From the NCBI GenBank assembly GCA_964469215.1, contig CAYXYB010000007.1, positions 54,875 through 118,874 of the forward strand: a DNA stretch of 64,000 nucleotides. The letters run 5' to 3'. The notes under the pieces are model-generated. The model was not told the origin of the DNA and searched no databases. It was given only the letters and a program-made list of their open reading frames with translations. The DNA comes from SKPS01 sp964469215 (GTDB lineage: Bacteria; Bacteroidota; Bacteroidia; Bacteroidales; SKPS01). Both the position numbers and the translations under genes were made by a program. This document shows, piece after piece, positions 25,811 to 33,546 of this stretch (positions are counted from its first letter, which is position 1; every line of letters starts with the position of its first letter).

Positions 25811-28635
25811 TATAGTGTAAACTCAACATTAGTGAGGAAGTAGCTCCTTAGCTTCCCGTCACCTCTTACAGCAAGCCCATATCCAAAGCTTACGGGGGCG
25901 AAATGGCGAAGCAGATGTAGGTCAGCATTTACTTCAAAGCCATAGCTGTAATAAGATGGTATTAGAATATTGAAACTGCCGGTAATCATATCAACAAACA
26001 GGGAGGCAGAAATTCTTTTTATATAGGCCAGCGGGCCGAGGTTCAGGTCGGGATACAGCAGGGGTAATTTATACATAGCCTGTAACGCCAGTGCATCATT
26101 TACTTCAATTTCGCTGTTTGCGTAACCTTTGGGGATAGCCACCAAACGGTTGAAGTTATTATCTTCACCCTTGAAACGTTTTTGAGCTGCAAAATATACA
26201 CGTAGTCCCTGGTTTCTTAAAATTCCCGGATAGTAGTCAATCAGCCTGACAGCCATAACATCTTCACCATCGAGTTTGCCGGCAATGGAATTCAGAAGCA
26301 CAATGTCGATAACCTGACCCCAGCGAGGGTAAATATCCTTAATGGCTGTACGCCTCAGCTTGTGTGCGTAAAGCCTGTTGAAAAGAGCAAACAACTCTCC
26401 TTCAGGATACTGGGGATGTGTTCCCGGAAAATGAATTATATCAGTAATGTAAATCCCTGTTTCAATATTGAAATACTTTGACCATTGACGTTGGACAGAT
26501 GACAGGGGAAGGTTTATTCTGAAATTGGCATCATGCATTCCATACCTGAAATCTTCAACATCGGGGTTGTCATCACTGTAAAAAGCATCTGTAAAACGGT
26601 ACGATGCATTCAGCACCGGCCAGAACCCCTTGTAGGTAAATTCGGAAAAATATTCCCTGTTGAGGGAGAAGGCATCGTAACTGAAGCCTGCACGGAAAAA
26701 GGCTGTGCTAAGAGTGTTATGAGACATCATACTTATTCCCGGTTTAATCATATACTGTTCGGGGTCTATATCTGCAGGTGCCCATGAATGGAACCTGAAG
26801 AGATTTGGGAGATGCTTATAGTCTGATACCGTGTAACATGTGTCGCACAACTCTGCAATATAGAAACCACGCAGAGGGTTTGGCGAAAACTTATCAGCCA
26901 ACTCAAAACCTTTGGCTGACACAGGCCACTTTACCTCTTTCATAAGCCAGGCATCAAGGGACATAGAGCTTATAGCTACCCCTTTTGGCAGAACCTCACT
27001 GAAGAGCAGGTCTCCGTTCACGTCAAGTGTTGGATACATTGCCCCGAAGCGGCTTTGCGTAATCTGAAGCGTGACACCTGTTTCCGGCAACACAAGATAG
27101 ATCTGATTTAGCCCGTCAAAGGGGGCATGGAAAAGTATTCCATCGTCACAGCCTGCCGGATATCCGATGTTTGCCGAAGTGTATTCCGACCGTCTGAGGA
27201 TTTGCGATTCACCATCCCAGGAATATATTGCTTTTCCTTTACCTGTGACACCGACAAAGATCAGGCAATCGAAGGCTGACCACCATCCTGCCTGTGATGG
27301 GTTCATCCCTGCAGGCAATTTATATTCGTTGAGGATCTCCCCGTCCGGATCAAGTTTCACCAGAGTGAACCTGTGATCAGGCAGGTAACGAATCGCATAT
27401 ACTTCGCCATTCACAGGGTCTTCTACAGGAGAGAAAAAGCGGTCGTGTTGGGTGAGCCTGGCAAGTGTATCCCGAAGGAAGTCGTAGACCCATATATCGG
27501 AATACTGGATGTTTGGCCACCTGCGGTGCCTCGACCAGGCTGTATAGTAAATCCTCTCATCAGCACGGGAGATGCCACTACCCTGAGAATATCCCGGATA
27601 AAACAACACCTTTTCCCTGCCTTCACCATCCACTCTCACAATTGCATTGATATCATCCAGGGTACGACGTTCAGCAATATAGTCCCCCATCATCCAGGGG
27701 AGAGGCCTGTGGTACTCAGCCCACCCTGCAGGTTTCTTCACAAACCTTACAAGGCTGTCGTGATGATTGATTGTGTCTGCAATACGCCATCTGTCCGCAA
27801 GATATGCTGTTGCTTCCCTGTAGTAACGAGCTTTCCCTTTGCCAGCATATTTCCACATTGCGGTATTAAAAGCCACAGGATTCCATGGATTTCGAGCCAC
27901 ATACCGGTACACCGAATCCCATAAACGGGTGCCATATTGTTCGCTTCCATAAGCCACAAGCTGGTAACCCAGTTCATAATGGTCCGCAGTCCGTACCCGG
28001 TAAGAACCAAGTACAGCTTTATTATAATTGTATGGCTTTCGGGTTACAAAATGAGTCCTCATAAGCTGTTCAAAGTCAGCATTCCTTCCCCTGCCTGCAT
28101 CCGAAAGAGCAGTTTCATGATATACTGCATCACCTTCAATAAGCCAGAAAGGAATATAAAGCCCAAGGACAGCAGCCGGAATGTGCTCTCCGAAAATTTT
28201 TGCAAACACCCCTGTCATCCCCTGGTACATCTGGCTAAACTGAAACCAGTGCACACTTTCGTGTATTGCTAACTGCTCCAGCCAGTCGTGGGCATCTGAC
28301 TCGACGGGTGGCATGGTATATAACTCCATCCGTGACGGAGCCCATCCCACAAAGGCATTCGGAATACTCATGTTGTTGTGTAACACAATTGGTATCCCGG
28401 GCAGGTGCCTTCCATATCCCTGCTGCATAAATGGTATAACAGAATCCAGATATGCTGCAAGCTGTTGTGCAGCAGGCCTGAATGTGTCCGTAAATATCAG
28501 ATCAAATTTTTCCGTACTTATAACCTTCCATCTGACACTCCCCGGTTCATGGCCAGCATCATAATACTGGGCACCGACAATACCGGGAAAAAGAATGATT
28601 ATTATCAGTTGAGTAATGCACAGAAATCTTTTCAT
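25810..28635 (-). CDS. HExxH metalloprotease with beta-propeller and outer-membrane barrel
   Basis: A 941-aa exported protein in three parts. The signal (ITQLIIIILFPGIVG, cut before AQYY) leads into a gluzincin-like metallopeptidase domain with HESVH (H125, E126, H129) and a candidate third ligand E167 in LIEGDAVYHE. Residues about 320-620 look like TolB-type propeller blades (YSDIWVYDFLRDTLARLTQH, FDCLIFVGVTGKG). The last 300 residues are barrel strands, ending in YFLTNVEFTL. A protease tied to its own barrel could act on the cell surface. It is last of an apparent operon: 9 nt after the pseudouridine synthase gene, which is coupled to panB. Confidence 0.8.
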   Translation of the reverse strand: MKRFLCITQLIIIILFPGIVGAQYYDAGHEPGSVRWKVISTEKFDLIFTDTFRPAAQQLAAYLDSVIPFMQQGYGRHLPGIPIVLHNNMSIPNAFVGWAPSRMELYTMPPVESDAHDWLEQLAIHESVHWFQFSQMYQGMTGVFAKIFGEHIPAAVLGLYIPFWLIEGDAVYHETALSDAGRGRNADFEQLMRTHFVTRKPYNYNKAVLGSYRVRTADHYELGYQLVAYGSEQYGTRLWDSVYRYVARNPWNPVAFNTAMWKYAGKGKARYYREATAYLADRWRIADTINHHDSLVRFVKKPAGWAEYHRPLPWMMGDYIAERRTLDDINAIVRVDGEGREKVLFYPGYSQGSGISRADERIYYTAWSRHRRWPNIQYSDIWVYDFLRDTLARLTQHDRFFSPVEDPVNGEVYAIRYLPDHRFTLVKLDPDGEILNEYKLPAGMNPSQAGWWSAFDCLIFVGVTGKGKAIYSWDGESQILRRSEYTSANIGYPAGCDDGILFHAPFDGLNQIYLVLPETGVTLQITQSRFGAMYPTLDVNGDLLFSEVLPKGVAISSMSLDAWLMKEVKWPVSAKGFELADKFSPNPLRGFYIAELCDTCYTVSDYKHLPNLFRFHSWAPADIDPEQYMIKPGISMMSHNTLSTAFFRAGFSYDAFSLNREYFSEFTYKGFWPVLNASYRFTDAFYSDDNPDVEDFRYGMHDANFRINLPLSSVQRQWSKYFNIETGIYITDIIHFPGTHPQYPEGELFALFNRLYAHKLRRTAIKDIYPRWGQVIDIVLLNSIAGKLDGEDVMAVRLIDYYPGILRNQGLRVYFAAQKRFKGEDNNFNRLVAIPKGYANSEIEVNDALALQAMYKLPLLYPDLNLGPLAYIKRISASLFVDMITGSFNILIPSYYSYGFEVNADLHLLRHFAPVSFGYGLAVRGDGKLRSYFLTNVEFTL

Positions 28636-28644
28636 ATTGAATAT

Positions 28645-29355
28645 TTACCCCATTACATCACGGAAGTAGTCCCACAACACCTCCTTTGGAGTTGGGGCAA
28701 TCACGGAAATATGCTCACTGCTCACAGGGTGAACAAACTCCAGCATTCTTGAGTGAAGATGTATTGACCGGTCAGGGTTCGGCCTGTCGTAACCGTATTT
28801 CATGTCGCCTTTAACAGGTGATCCTATTTTGGCAAGCTGAGCTCTTATCTGGTGATGCCTGCCTGTATGAAGCCTTATCTCCAGCAGGCTGTAATTATCA
28901 CTCTGGTTGATAAGCATATAATCGAGTTCAGCTTTTTTGCCCTCTTTTGTCGGATGGTCTGATGCGTATGTTCTGTTCTTCTCATTGTCTTTTCTAAGGT
29001 AATGCAACAGTTTTCCCTCCTCCTGCGGAGGGCGCTGCTTTACTACTGCCCAGTATATCTTGGTTATGGTTCGTTCTTTCAACATCTCGTTAATCCTTGC
29101 CAGTGCTTTGCTGGTCCGGGCGAACATTACGGCACCACTAACCGGCCTGTCGAGGCGGTGTATTACACCTAGAAACACATCACCTGGTTTGTTGTATTTC
29201 TGTTTAATGTATGCTTTAACCCTGTCACTCAGGGGTTCATCACCCGTTTCATCCCCCTGTACTATCTCTGAAGGTTTTTTGTTGATGATAATAATGTGGT
29301 TATCCTCATAAAGGATATCTATCGAATATGGTTTTCCGGGTTGTTGGGTGACCAT
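28645..29355 (-). CDS. RluA-family pseudouridine synthase
   Basis: A 236-aa cytoplasmic enzyme that isomerises uridine in RNA. Family blocks: ILYEDNHIIIINKKPS, catalytic Asp69 in HRLDRPVSG, KIYWAVVKQ, and TGRHHQIRAQLA. There is no N-terminal S4 domain, so it is the short RluA/RluC/TruC-like type; the target position (rRNA or tRNA) cannot be told. The ATG at 29355 shares one base with the panB stop (TGATG), giving translational coupling. Confidence 0.92.
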   Translation of the reverse strand: MVTQQPGKPYSIDILYEDNHIIIINKKPSEIVQGDETGDEPLSDRVKAYIKQKYNKPGDVFLGVIHRLDRPVSGAVMFARTSKALARINEMLKERTITKIYWAVVKQRPPQEEGKLLHYLRKDNEKNRTYASDHPTKEGKKAELDYMLINQSDNYSLLEIRLHTGRHHQIRAQLAKIGSPVKGDMKYGYDRPNPDRSIHLHSRMLEFVHPVSSEHISVIAPTPKEVLWDYFRDVMG

Positions 29356-30176
29356 CAATATTGTTCTCTTTCGTTAGGGAAATCGAGCCTTTTCACATCA
29401 TTGATATATGCCTGAACCGAACCTGTTATCTCTGCATAAAGGTTATGGTATCTTCTGAGGAACCTTGGTGAGAATTCCTGATTTATCCCCAGCATATCAT
29501 GAATAACCAGCACCTGCCCATCAACTTTTTGACCTGCGCCAATACCTATTATGGGTATTTTCAACTCTGTTGACACCTGTGCGGCGAGGCGGGCAGGAAT
29601 CTTTTCCAGTACAATGCCAAAGCAGCCTGCTTTCTCGAGCCGTCGTGCATCTGCCACCAACCTGTCTGCTTCATCCTTCTGCGTTGCCCTTACCACATAA
29701 GTCCCGAACTTATGTATTGCCTGCGGAGTAAGTCCAAGATGCCCCATCACCGGGATACCGGCAGACAGGATCCGCTCCACAGAGTCTACAATCTCATGTC
29801 CACCTTCAAGTTTTACTGCATCCGCCCCACTCTCTTTCATAATGGTGATGGCAGTACGCAATGCAAGCTTGGTGTTCCCCTGATACGTGCCAAATGGAAG
29901 ATCTACCACAACAAGAGCCCGTGTTACACCACGGACAACTGATGAAGCATGGTATACCATGTGGTCAAGAGTTATTGGCAGTGTGGTGCTGTGACCAGCC
30001 ATCACATTTGAAGCAGAATCACCAACAAGTATCACATCTATACCTGCCTTGTCAATTATGCGGGCCATTGAATAATCGTATGCTGTTAGCATGGCAATTT
30101 TCTCACCCTTAAGCTTCATCTCCTGAAGAACATGAGTGGTCACTTTGGTTATCGAACGGGTTAATGATGCTGACAT
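29355..30176 (-). CDS. panB: 3-methyl-2-oxobutanoate hydroxymethyltransferase
   Basis: A 273-aa cytoplasmic TIM-barrel enzyme that makes ketopantoate from alpha-ketoisovalerate and methylene-THF, first step of pantothenate/CoA synthesis. Diagnostic segments: MLTAYDYSMARI, VGDSASNVMAGHSTTLPIT, the Mg-binding Asp in DLPFGTYQ, the VKLEGG block and FGIVLEKIPARLAAQ, all with their usual spacing; length is normal. It heads a minus-strand unit with the pseudouridine synthase and the metalloprotease/barrel gene. A -7 element lies at 30195-30202. Confidence 0.97.
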   Translation of the reverse strand: MSASLTRSITKVTTHVLQEMKLKGEKIAMLTAYDYSMARIIDKAGIDVILVGDSASNVMAGHSTTLPITLDHMVYHASSVVRGVTRALVVVDLPFGTYQGNTKLALRTAITIMKESGADAVKLEGGHEIVDSVERILSAGIPVMGHLGLTPQAIHKFGTYVVRATQKDEADRLVADARRLEKAGCFGIVLEKIPARLAAQVSTELKIPIIGIGAGQKVDGQVLVIHDMLGINQEFSPRFLRRYHNLYAEITGSVQAYINDVKRLDFPNEREQY

Positions 30177-30194
30177 ATCGTTTTATTTTTTATG

Positions 30195-30202
30195 CAAACC
30201 TA
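30195..30202 (-). promoter_or_regulatory. -7 element for panB (TAGGTTTG on minus strand)
   Basis: CAAACCTA on the plus strand is TAGGTTTG on the minus strand, 18 nt before the panB ATG. Confidence 0.5.
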
Positions 30203-30262
30203 CGTTAATTTTTGAGAAATGCCGTTAACTGATTGTTTAACATTCCGTGATGCAAAATTACA

Positions 30263-30270
30263 TATCTTTG
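30263..30270 (+). promoter_or_regulatory. -7 element (TATCTTTG)
   Basis: Exact TAnnTTTG match 32 nt before the lipoprotein ATG at 30303, divergent from the panB promoter. Confidence 0.5.
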
Positions 30271-30302
30271 TCACCTTATTTACAAAACTGACTGACCCGC
30301 TT

Positions 30303-31292
30303 ATGAGAAGTGCATTTTGTATAGCTCTGACAGTGGTTTTAACAACATCATTCTGGTCGTGTAAAAATGACCTGGACGTTAATGATGACTGGAAAGAGGT
30401 ACCGGTTGTCTACGGATTACTTGATCCGAATGAAACAACCCATATTGTTAAGATCACCAAAGCCTTTCTGGGTGCTGGCAACGCATTGTATATGGCATCA
30501 AATCCGGACTCGAGCTATTACGGAACCGAACTGGAACCACAACTTGTTGAACTTAATCCTGATGGTTCTGCTAACCGGATATGGAATCTGGATACCATGT
30601 GGATACACGACAAGGAATCAGGCACCTTCTTCAGCGGAGATCAGATGTTATACAAAGTCAACGCCGATCTCAGGCTTGACAAGACCTACCGGTTGGTTGC
30701 CAGGAACAACCATAGTGGCCTTCTTGCCTTTGCCAGTACCACGCTGGTGGGATCTGTGACTATCAACAGGCCACGGAGCAGCTTTCTCTCCTTTACAAGC
30801 ACCGCCGAAACACAGGTTGAACTTCAGAGTGCCCAGAACGGAAAAGTTTACCAGATAGTGATCAGGTTCTATTATGTTGAAGTTGACCTTACAACTAACG
30901 ATTCCACAACCCGTTATATCGACTGGCCATTCCCCAACAGGAAATCAATGAATCTTGGTGTGAATGAGAAAATCCTGTATTCATATATTGGCAGCAATTT
31001 TTACAGCAATATACAGGCTAAAGTCAAGGAAGATATCAACGTAAAAAGGATTCCTGGCAATGTTCACATTATTGCTTATGTAGGTGGTGAAGAACTCAGC
31101 ACCTATATTGATATCACCTCACCTATTACCACCATTGTTCAGGAGAGGCCCCAGTATACAAATATTAACAACGGTATAGGTATTTTCTCAAGCCGCACTT
31201 CAAACCTCCGCGCATATAAGCTTACAGTTGCTTCCATTGATTCTCTTGTTAATGGAAGTAAAACATACTCTCTCGGGTTTGTAAAACCTTGA
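30303..31292 (+). CDS. Lipoprotein, unknown (Bacteroidetes family)
   Basis: A 329-aa lipoprotein from the ATG at 30303: hydrophobic segment IALTVVLTTSFWSC with Cys about 17, followed by KNDLDVNDDW. The mature protein is beta-rich; blocks EVPVVYGLLDPNETTHIVKITKAF and the later GIGIFSSRTSN recall a conserved Bacteroidetes family of unknown function with this 'V-Y-G-L-L-D' opening. The frame is open upstream to 30219 but those codons overlap the promoter at 30263-30270, so the shorter start is chosen. Confidence 0.75.
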   Translation: MRSAFCIALTVVLTTSFWSCKNDLDVNDDWKEVPVVYGLLDPNETTHIVKITKAFLGAGNALYMASNPDSSYYGTELEPQLVELNPDGSANRIWNLDTMWIHDKESGTFFSGDQMLYKVNADLRLDKTYRLVARNNHSGLLAFASTTLVGSVTINRPRSSFLSFTSTAETQVELQSAQNGKVYQIVIRFYYVEVDLTTNDSTTRYIDWPFPNRKSMNLGVNEKILYSYIGSNFYSNIQAKVKEDINVKRIPGNVHIIAYVGGEELSTYIDITSPITTIVQERPQYTNINNGIGIFSSRTSNLRAYKLTVASIDSLVNGSKTYSLGFVKP

Positions 31293-31331
31293 TATACAAC
31301 AGCCCACTAAGCCTTCTGAACTCTTCACAAG

Positions 31332-31547
31332 ACTATCAATAAGAAAATCATCTGTCTTTGCACAAACACCCCGCCTGTGAAGAATATCAATCCTTAATAC
31401 GACAAGGCGTTCAAATACCTTAAGGAGAACGAGAAGTTCGTCAGTAGGGTGTTGTCAGTATTTCTTGATGAGGATGTTGAGGCTGTAACGTTAGGGCGGC
31501 AGGAAACGTTACATCCGGATGAACGGAGGGCAATGAAAAAAGATTAG
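31332..31547 (+). pseudogene. Remnant of a PD-(D/E)XK nuclease-family transposase gene
   Basis: A single frame reads TPPVKNINP, stop (TAA, 31395-31397), then YDKAFKYLKENEKFVSRVLS and LGRQETLHPDERRAMKKD before the final stop. The stop sits where the sequence otherwise continues smoothly and AAA is one base away from TAA. I recall this opening from Bacteroidetes PD-(D/E)XK/Rpn-like proteins of around 300 aa; only the first quarter remains. It is a dead, truncated copy. Confidence 0.45.
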
Positions 31548-31641
31548 AAATCATTAATAAAATGTCCAGAATTCAGACATGAAGGCATATCTACTTTGAT
31601 ATCTGAACAGAATTAATCCAAAACTCAACTTCAAACGAATC

Positions 31642-32391
31642 TTATTTCCTGTTACCAAAATGTAACACCACAAAGAGGGTGAGGTGAAAGTTTGTGTTTT
31701 CGGCGAAGGCCATAATTGGGATTTTTTTAGGGAAAGCATCAAGTGCTGCCCCTACTTCGAGTGCACGTAAGTATTCCGGTTCACTTCCATAGTCGAACAC
31801 AAAACCTCCTTTAAGGTAGGCTCCCGGGTATATCTTTGATTCCAGCAAGCCTTTGCCTATCGGGCCACGACCGTGGATATTGTCGGAAAAATGGTTGTTG
31901 GGATCATATTTCTCTAAAACCTTGTAATAGTCCATTATATCTGCATCATAATAAATAATGTAAAGATATACAGGCTCTGCCAATGCAATATTTAAACCTC
32001 CAAAAAAATTATACATAACTACTACACCCCCCTGATATGGCCTGTCGGCAAGGGTTCTCTGTAGCCCTAATCCTGCCTTTAACATATACACCCTGTTCAG
32101 CTTGCCGAAATTATAGGTGCGGGGGTTGGGAAACGACTCATTTGTTCTTTTATACTCCTTGGGGTGACGCATAGTGGCAAAATCAATCTGCCACAGAAGC
32201 GTTGAATAAATATTCATTATCCTGCCCTGCTGATAACCAAACCCAAAACCCCTGGTGTGGAGTGATAAATGAGCACTCCTTTCTCTTGTCAGCAGAAACT
32301 GTGGTGTTTCTGTCTGAGCTTTCAGGTTTGATGAGTAGAGAACAAGTACTCCAAAAACCATTAGAACCAGGATGTGTCGATGCATTGACAT
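31642..32391 (-). CDS. Exported outer-membrane-type protein, unknown
   Basis: A 249-aa protein from the ATG at 32391 (another Met two codons later). Signal peptide HILVLMVFGVLVLYSSNLKA, cut before QTETP. Body of alternating strands: RSAHLSLHTRGFGFGYQQGR, VYMLKAGLGLQRTLADRPY, VVVMYNFFGGLNIALAEP, LKGGFVFDYG, and FHLTLFVVLHFGNRK at the end. It probably forms an outer-membrane barrel. Homologues are, as far as I recall, found only in Bacteroidetes. The upstream small lipoprotein gene ends 10 nt before this start, so the two form a unit. Confidence 0.65.
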   Translation of the reverse strand: MSMHRHILVLMVFGVLVLYSSNLKAQTETPQFLLTRERSAHLSLHTRGFGFGYQQGRIMNIYSTLLWQIDFATMRHPKEYKRTNESFPNPRTYNFGKLNRVYMLKAGLGLQRTLADRPYQGGVVVMYNFFGGLNIALAEPVYLYIIYYDADIMDYYKVLEKYDPNNHFSDNIHGRGPIGKGLLESKIYPGAYLKGGFVFDYGSEPEYLRALEVGAALDAFPKKIPIMAFAENTNFHLTLFVVLHFGNRK

Positions 32392-32401
32392 CTGTGTAAC
32401 T

Positions 32402-32678
32402 TTATATTTCACTTATCGTGATGTTATCATCATAAACAACACTTTCCTTTCTGTTGTTTCTGATTCTGTGGTCTTGATAAGTCAGAAAATTGAGAGACAG
32501 GCGTTTATAACCGGCCTGACCCTCAACCCGGGCATTAATCTCTGTCGGCAACTTCAGCTGAAGGTTCCCCAAGATCAGAGGTAACACCCCAGCACTCCTT
32601 GGGGCCACGACACGAAACTGCTGCCAGCATTGCAATAACAATTAAAATAATTAGCTTTGCAAAAGCCCTTTTCTTCAT
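32402..32678 (-). pseudogene. Small lipoprotein, apparently frameshifted
   Basis: An ATG at 32678 opens a clear lipoprotein signal (KLIILIVIAMLAAVSC, Cys about 23) but this frame stops after 47 codons. A second frame, offset by one base, continues from about the same point to 32402 with LQLKLPTEINARVEGQAGYK and SVVYDDNITISEI, which looks like genuine protein. The frames exchange near a GGGG run (about 32572-32580); adding or removing one base would give a continuous product of about 90 aa. It may be a real mutation, a sequencing error, or two unrelated frames. Confidence 0.45.
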
Positions 32679-32735
32679 AGGTTAATAGGTTGTCAGTGTT
32701 GATTTAACTTTTTTAATCGCCTGATTATTGTAATG

Positions 32736-32743
32736 CAAAGATA
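32736..32743 (-). promoter_or_regulatory. -7 element on minus strand (TATCTTTG)
   Basis: CAAAGATA on the plus strand is TATCTTTG on the minus strand, 57 nt before the lipoprotein ATG at 32678. Confidence 0.45.
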
Positions 32744-32808
32744 ATATGTTTCAAATAATATACGAAGGTTTTTATTTCACCCCATCATAGTAATAATTCT
32801 TTTATATT

Positions 32809-33495
32809 ATGAGTTCATTATCAAACCTTTCGATAAATCCGGTTATTCATGAAAGCTGGCTCAGGATTCTGAAAGATGAGTTTTCAGCTCCATATTTCAT
32901 TGAGCTTAAAAGATTTCTCATCGGGGAGAAAGCCCGTTATACAGTTTACCCTCCCGGGAAACTTATTTTTGCGGCTTTTGACAACACACCTTTTGAAGAA
33001 GTACGGGTAGTGATACTTGGACAAGATCCTTATCATGGTGCAGGCCAGGCACATGGATTATGTTTTTCGGTGCCGGATGGAATACCAAAACCTCCGTCAC
33101 TGCAGAATATCTTCAAAGAGCTAAGCCAGGAAACGGGTATTCCTGAACCATTTACCGGCAACCTTACTTCGTGGGCCCGGCAGGGTGTATTGCTTCTCAA
33201 TACCACACTTACAGTGAGAGCAAACCAGGCAGCATCCCATCATGGAAAAGGGTGGGAGATCTTTACCGATTCCGTGATAAGACTACTCTCTGAATTATGT
33301 GACAACTTGGTGTTTATGCTTTGGGGGAATCCCGCACAGATGAAAACCCCGCTCATCGATACATCCAAACATCTTGTACTGAAGGCGCCTCACCCATCGC
33401 CACTCTCAGCACATCGGGGATTCTTTGGATGCGGACATTTCTCAGAAGCAAACAGATATTTGTCAGAAAAAGGAAAACTCCTGATAAAATGGTAA
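32809..33495 (+). CDS. ung: Uracil-DNA glycosylase
   Basis: A 228-aa family 1 enzyme that excises uracil from DNA in base-excision repair. The water-activating loop GQDPYH (71-76, catalytic Asp73), LLNTTLTVRANQAASH, LWGNPAQ and the minor-groove loop HPSPLSAHRGFFG with His195 are all present at normal spacing; length is typical. The next gene begins 51 nt after its stop, so it may be read through. Confidence 0.98.
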   Translation: MSSLSNLSINPVIHESWLRILKDEFSAPYFIELKRFLIGEKARYTVYPPGKLIFAAFDNTPFEEVRVVILGQDPYHGAGQAHGLCFSVPDGIPKPPSLQNIFKELSQETGIPEPFTGNLTSWARQGVLLLNTTLTVRANQAASHHGKGWEIFTDSVIRLLSELCDNLVFMLWGNPAQMKTPLIDTSKHLVLKAPHPSPLSAHRGFFGCGHFSEANRYLSEKGKLLIKW

Positions 33496-33546
33496 ACGTT
33501 TTTCTGCGTTATCTAAAGTAATCAGAATCCAGCCAATCGATTAATA

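Noticed and set aside
28405..28752. A 115-codon plus-strand frame inside the protease and pseudouridine synthase genes
   Set aside because: It lies antisense to well-supported genes and has no signal, domain or promoter of its own.
32402..32641. A stand-alone 79-residue protein on the minus strand
   Set aside because: It has no plausible start context and its first part is the wrong frame of a lipoprotein signal; it is better explained as the second half of a frameshifted gene.
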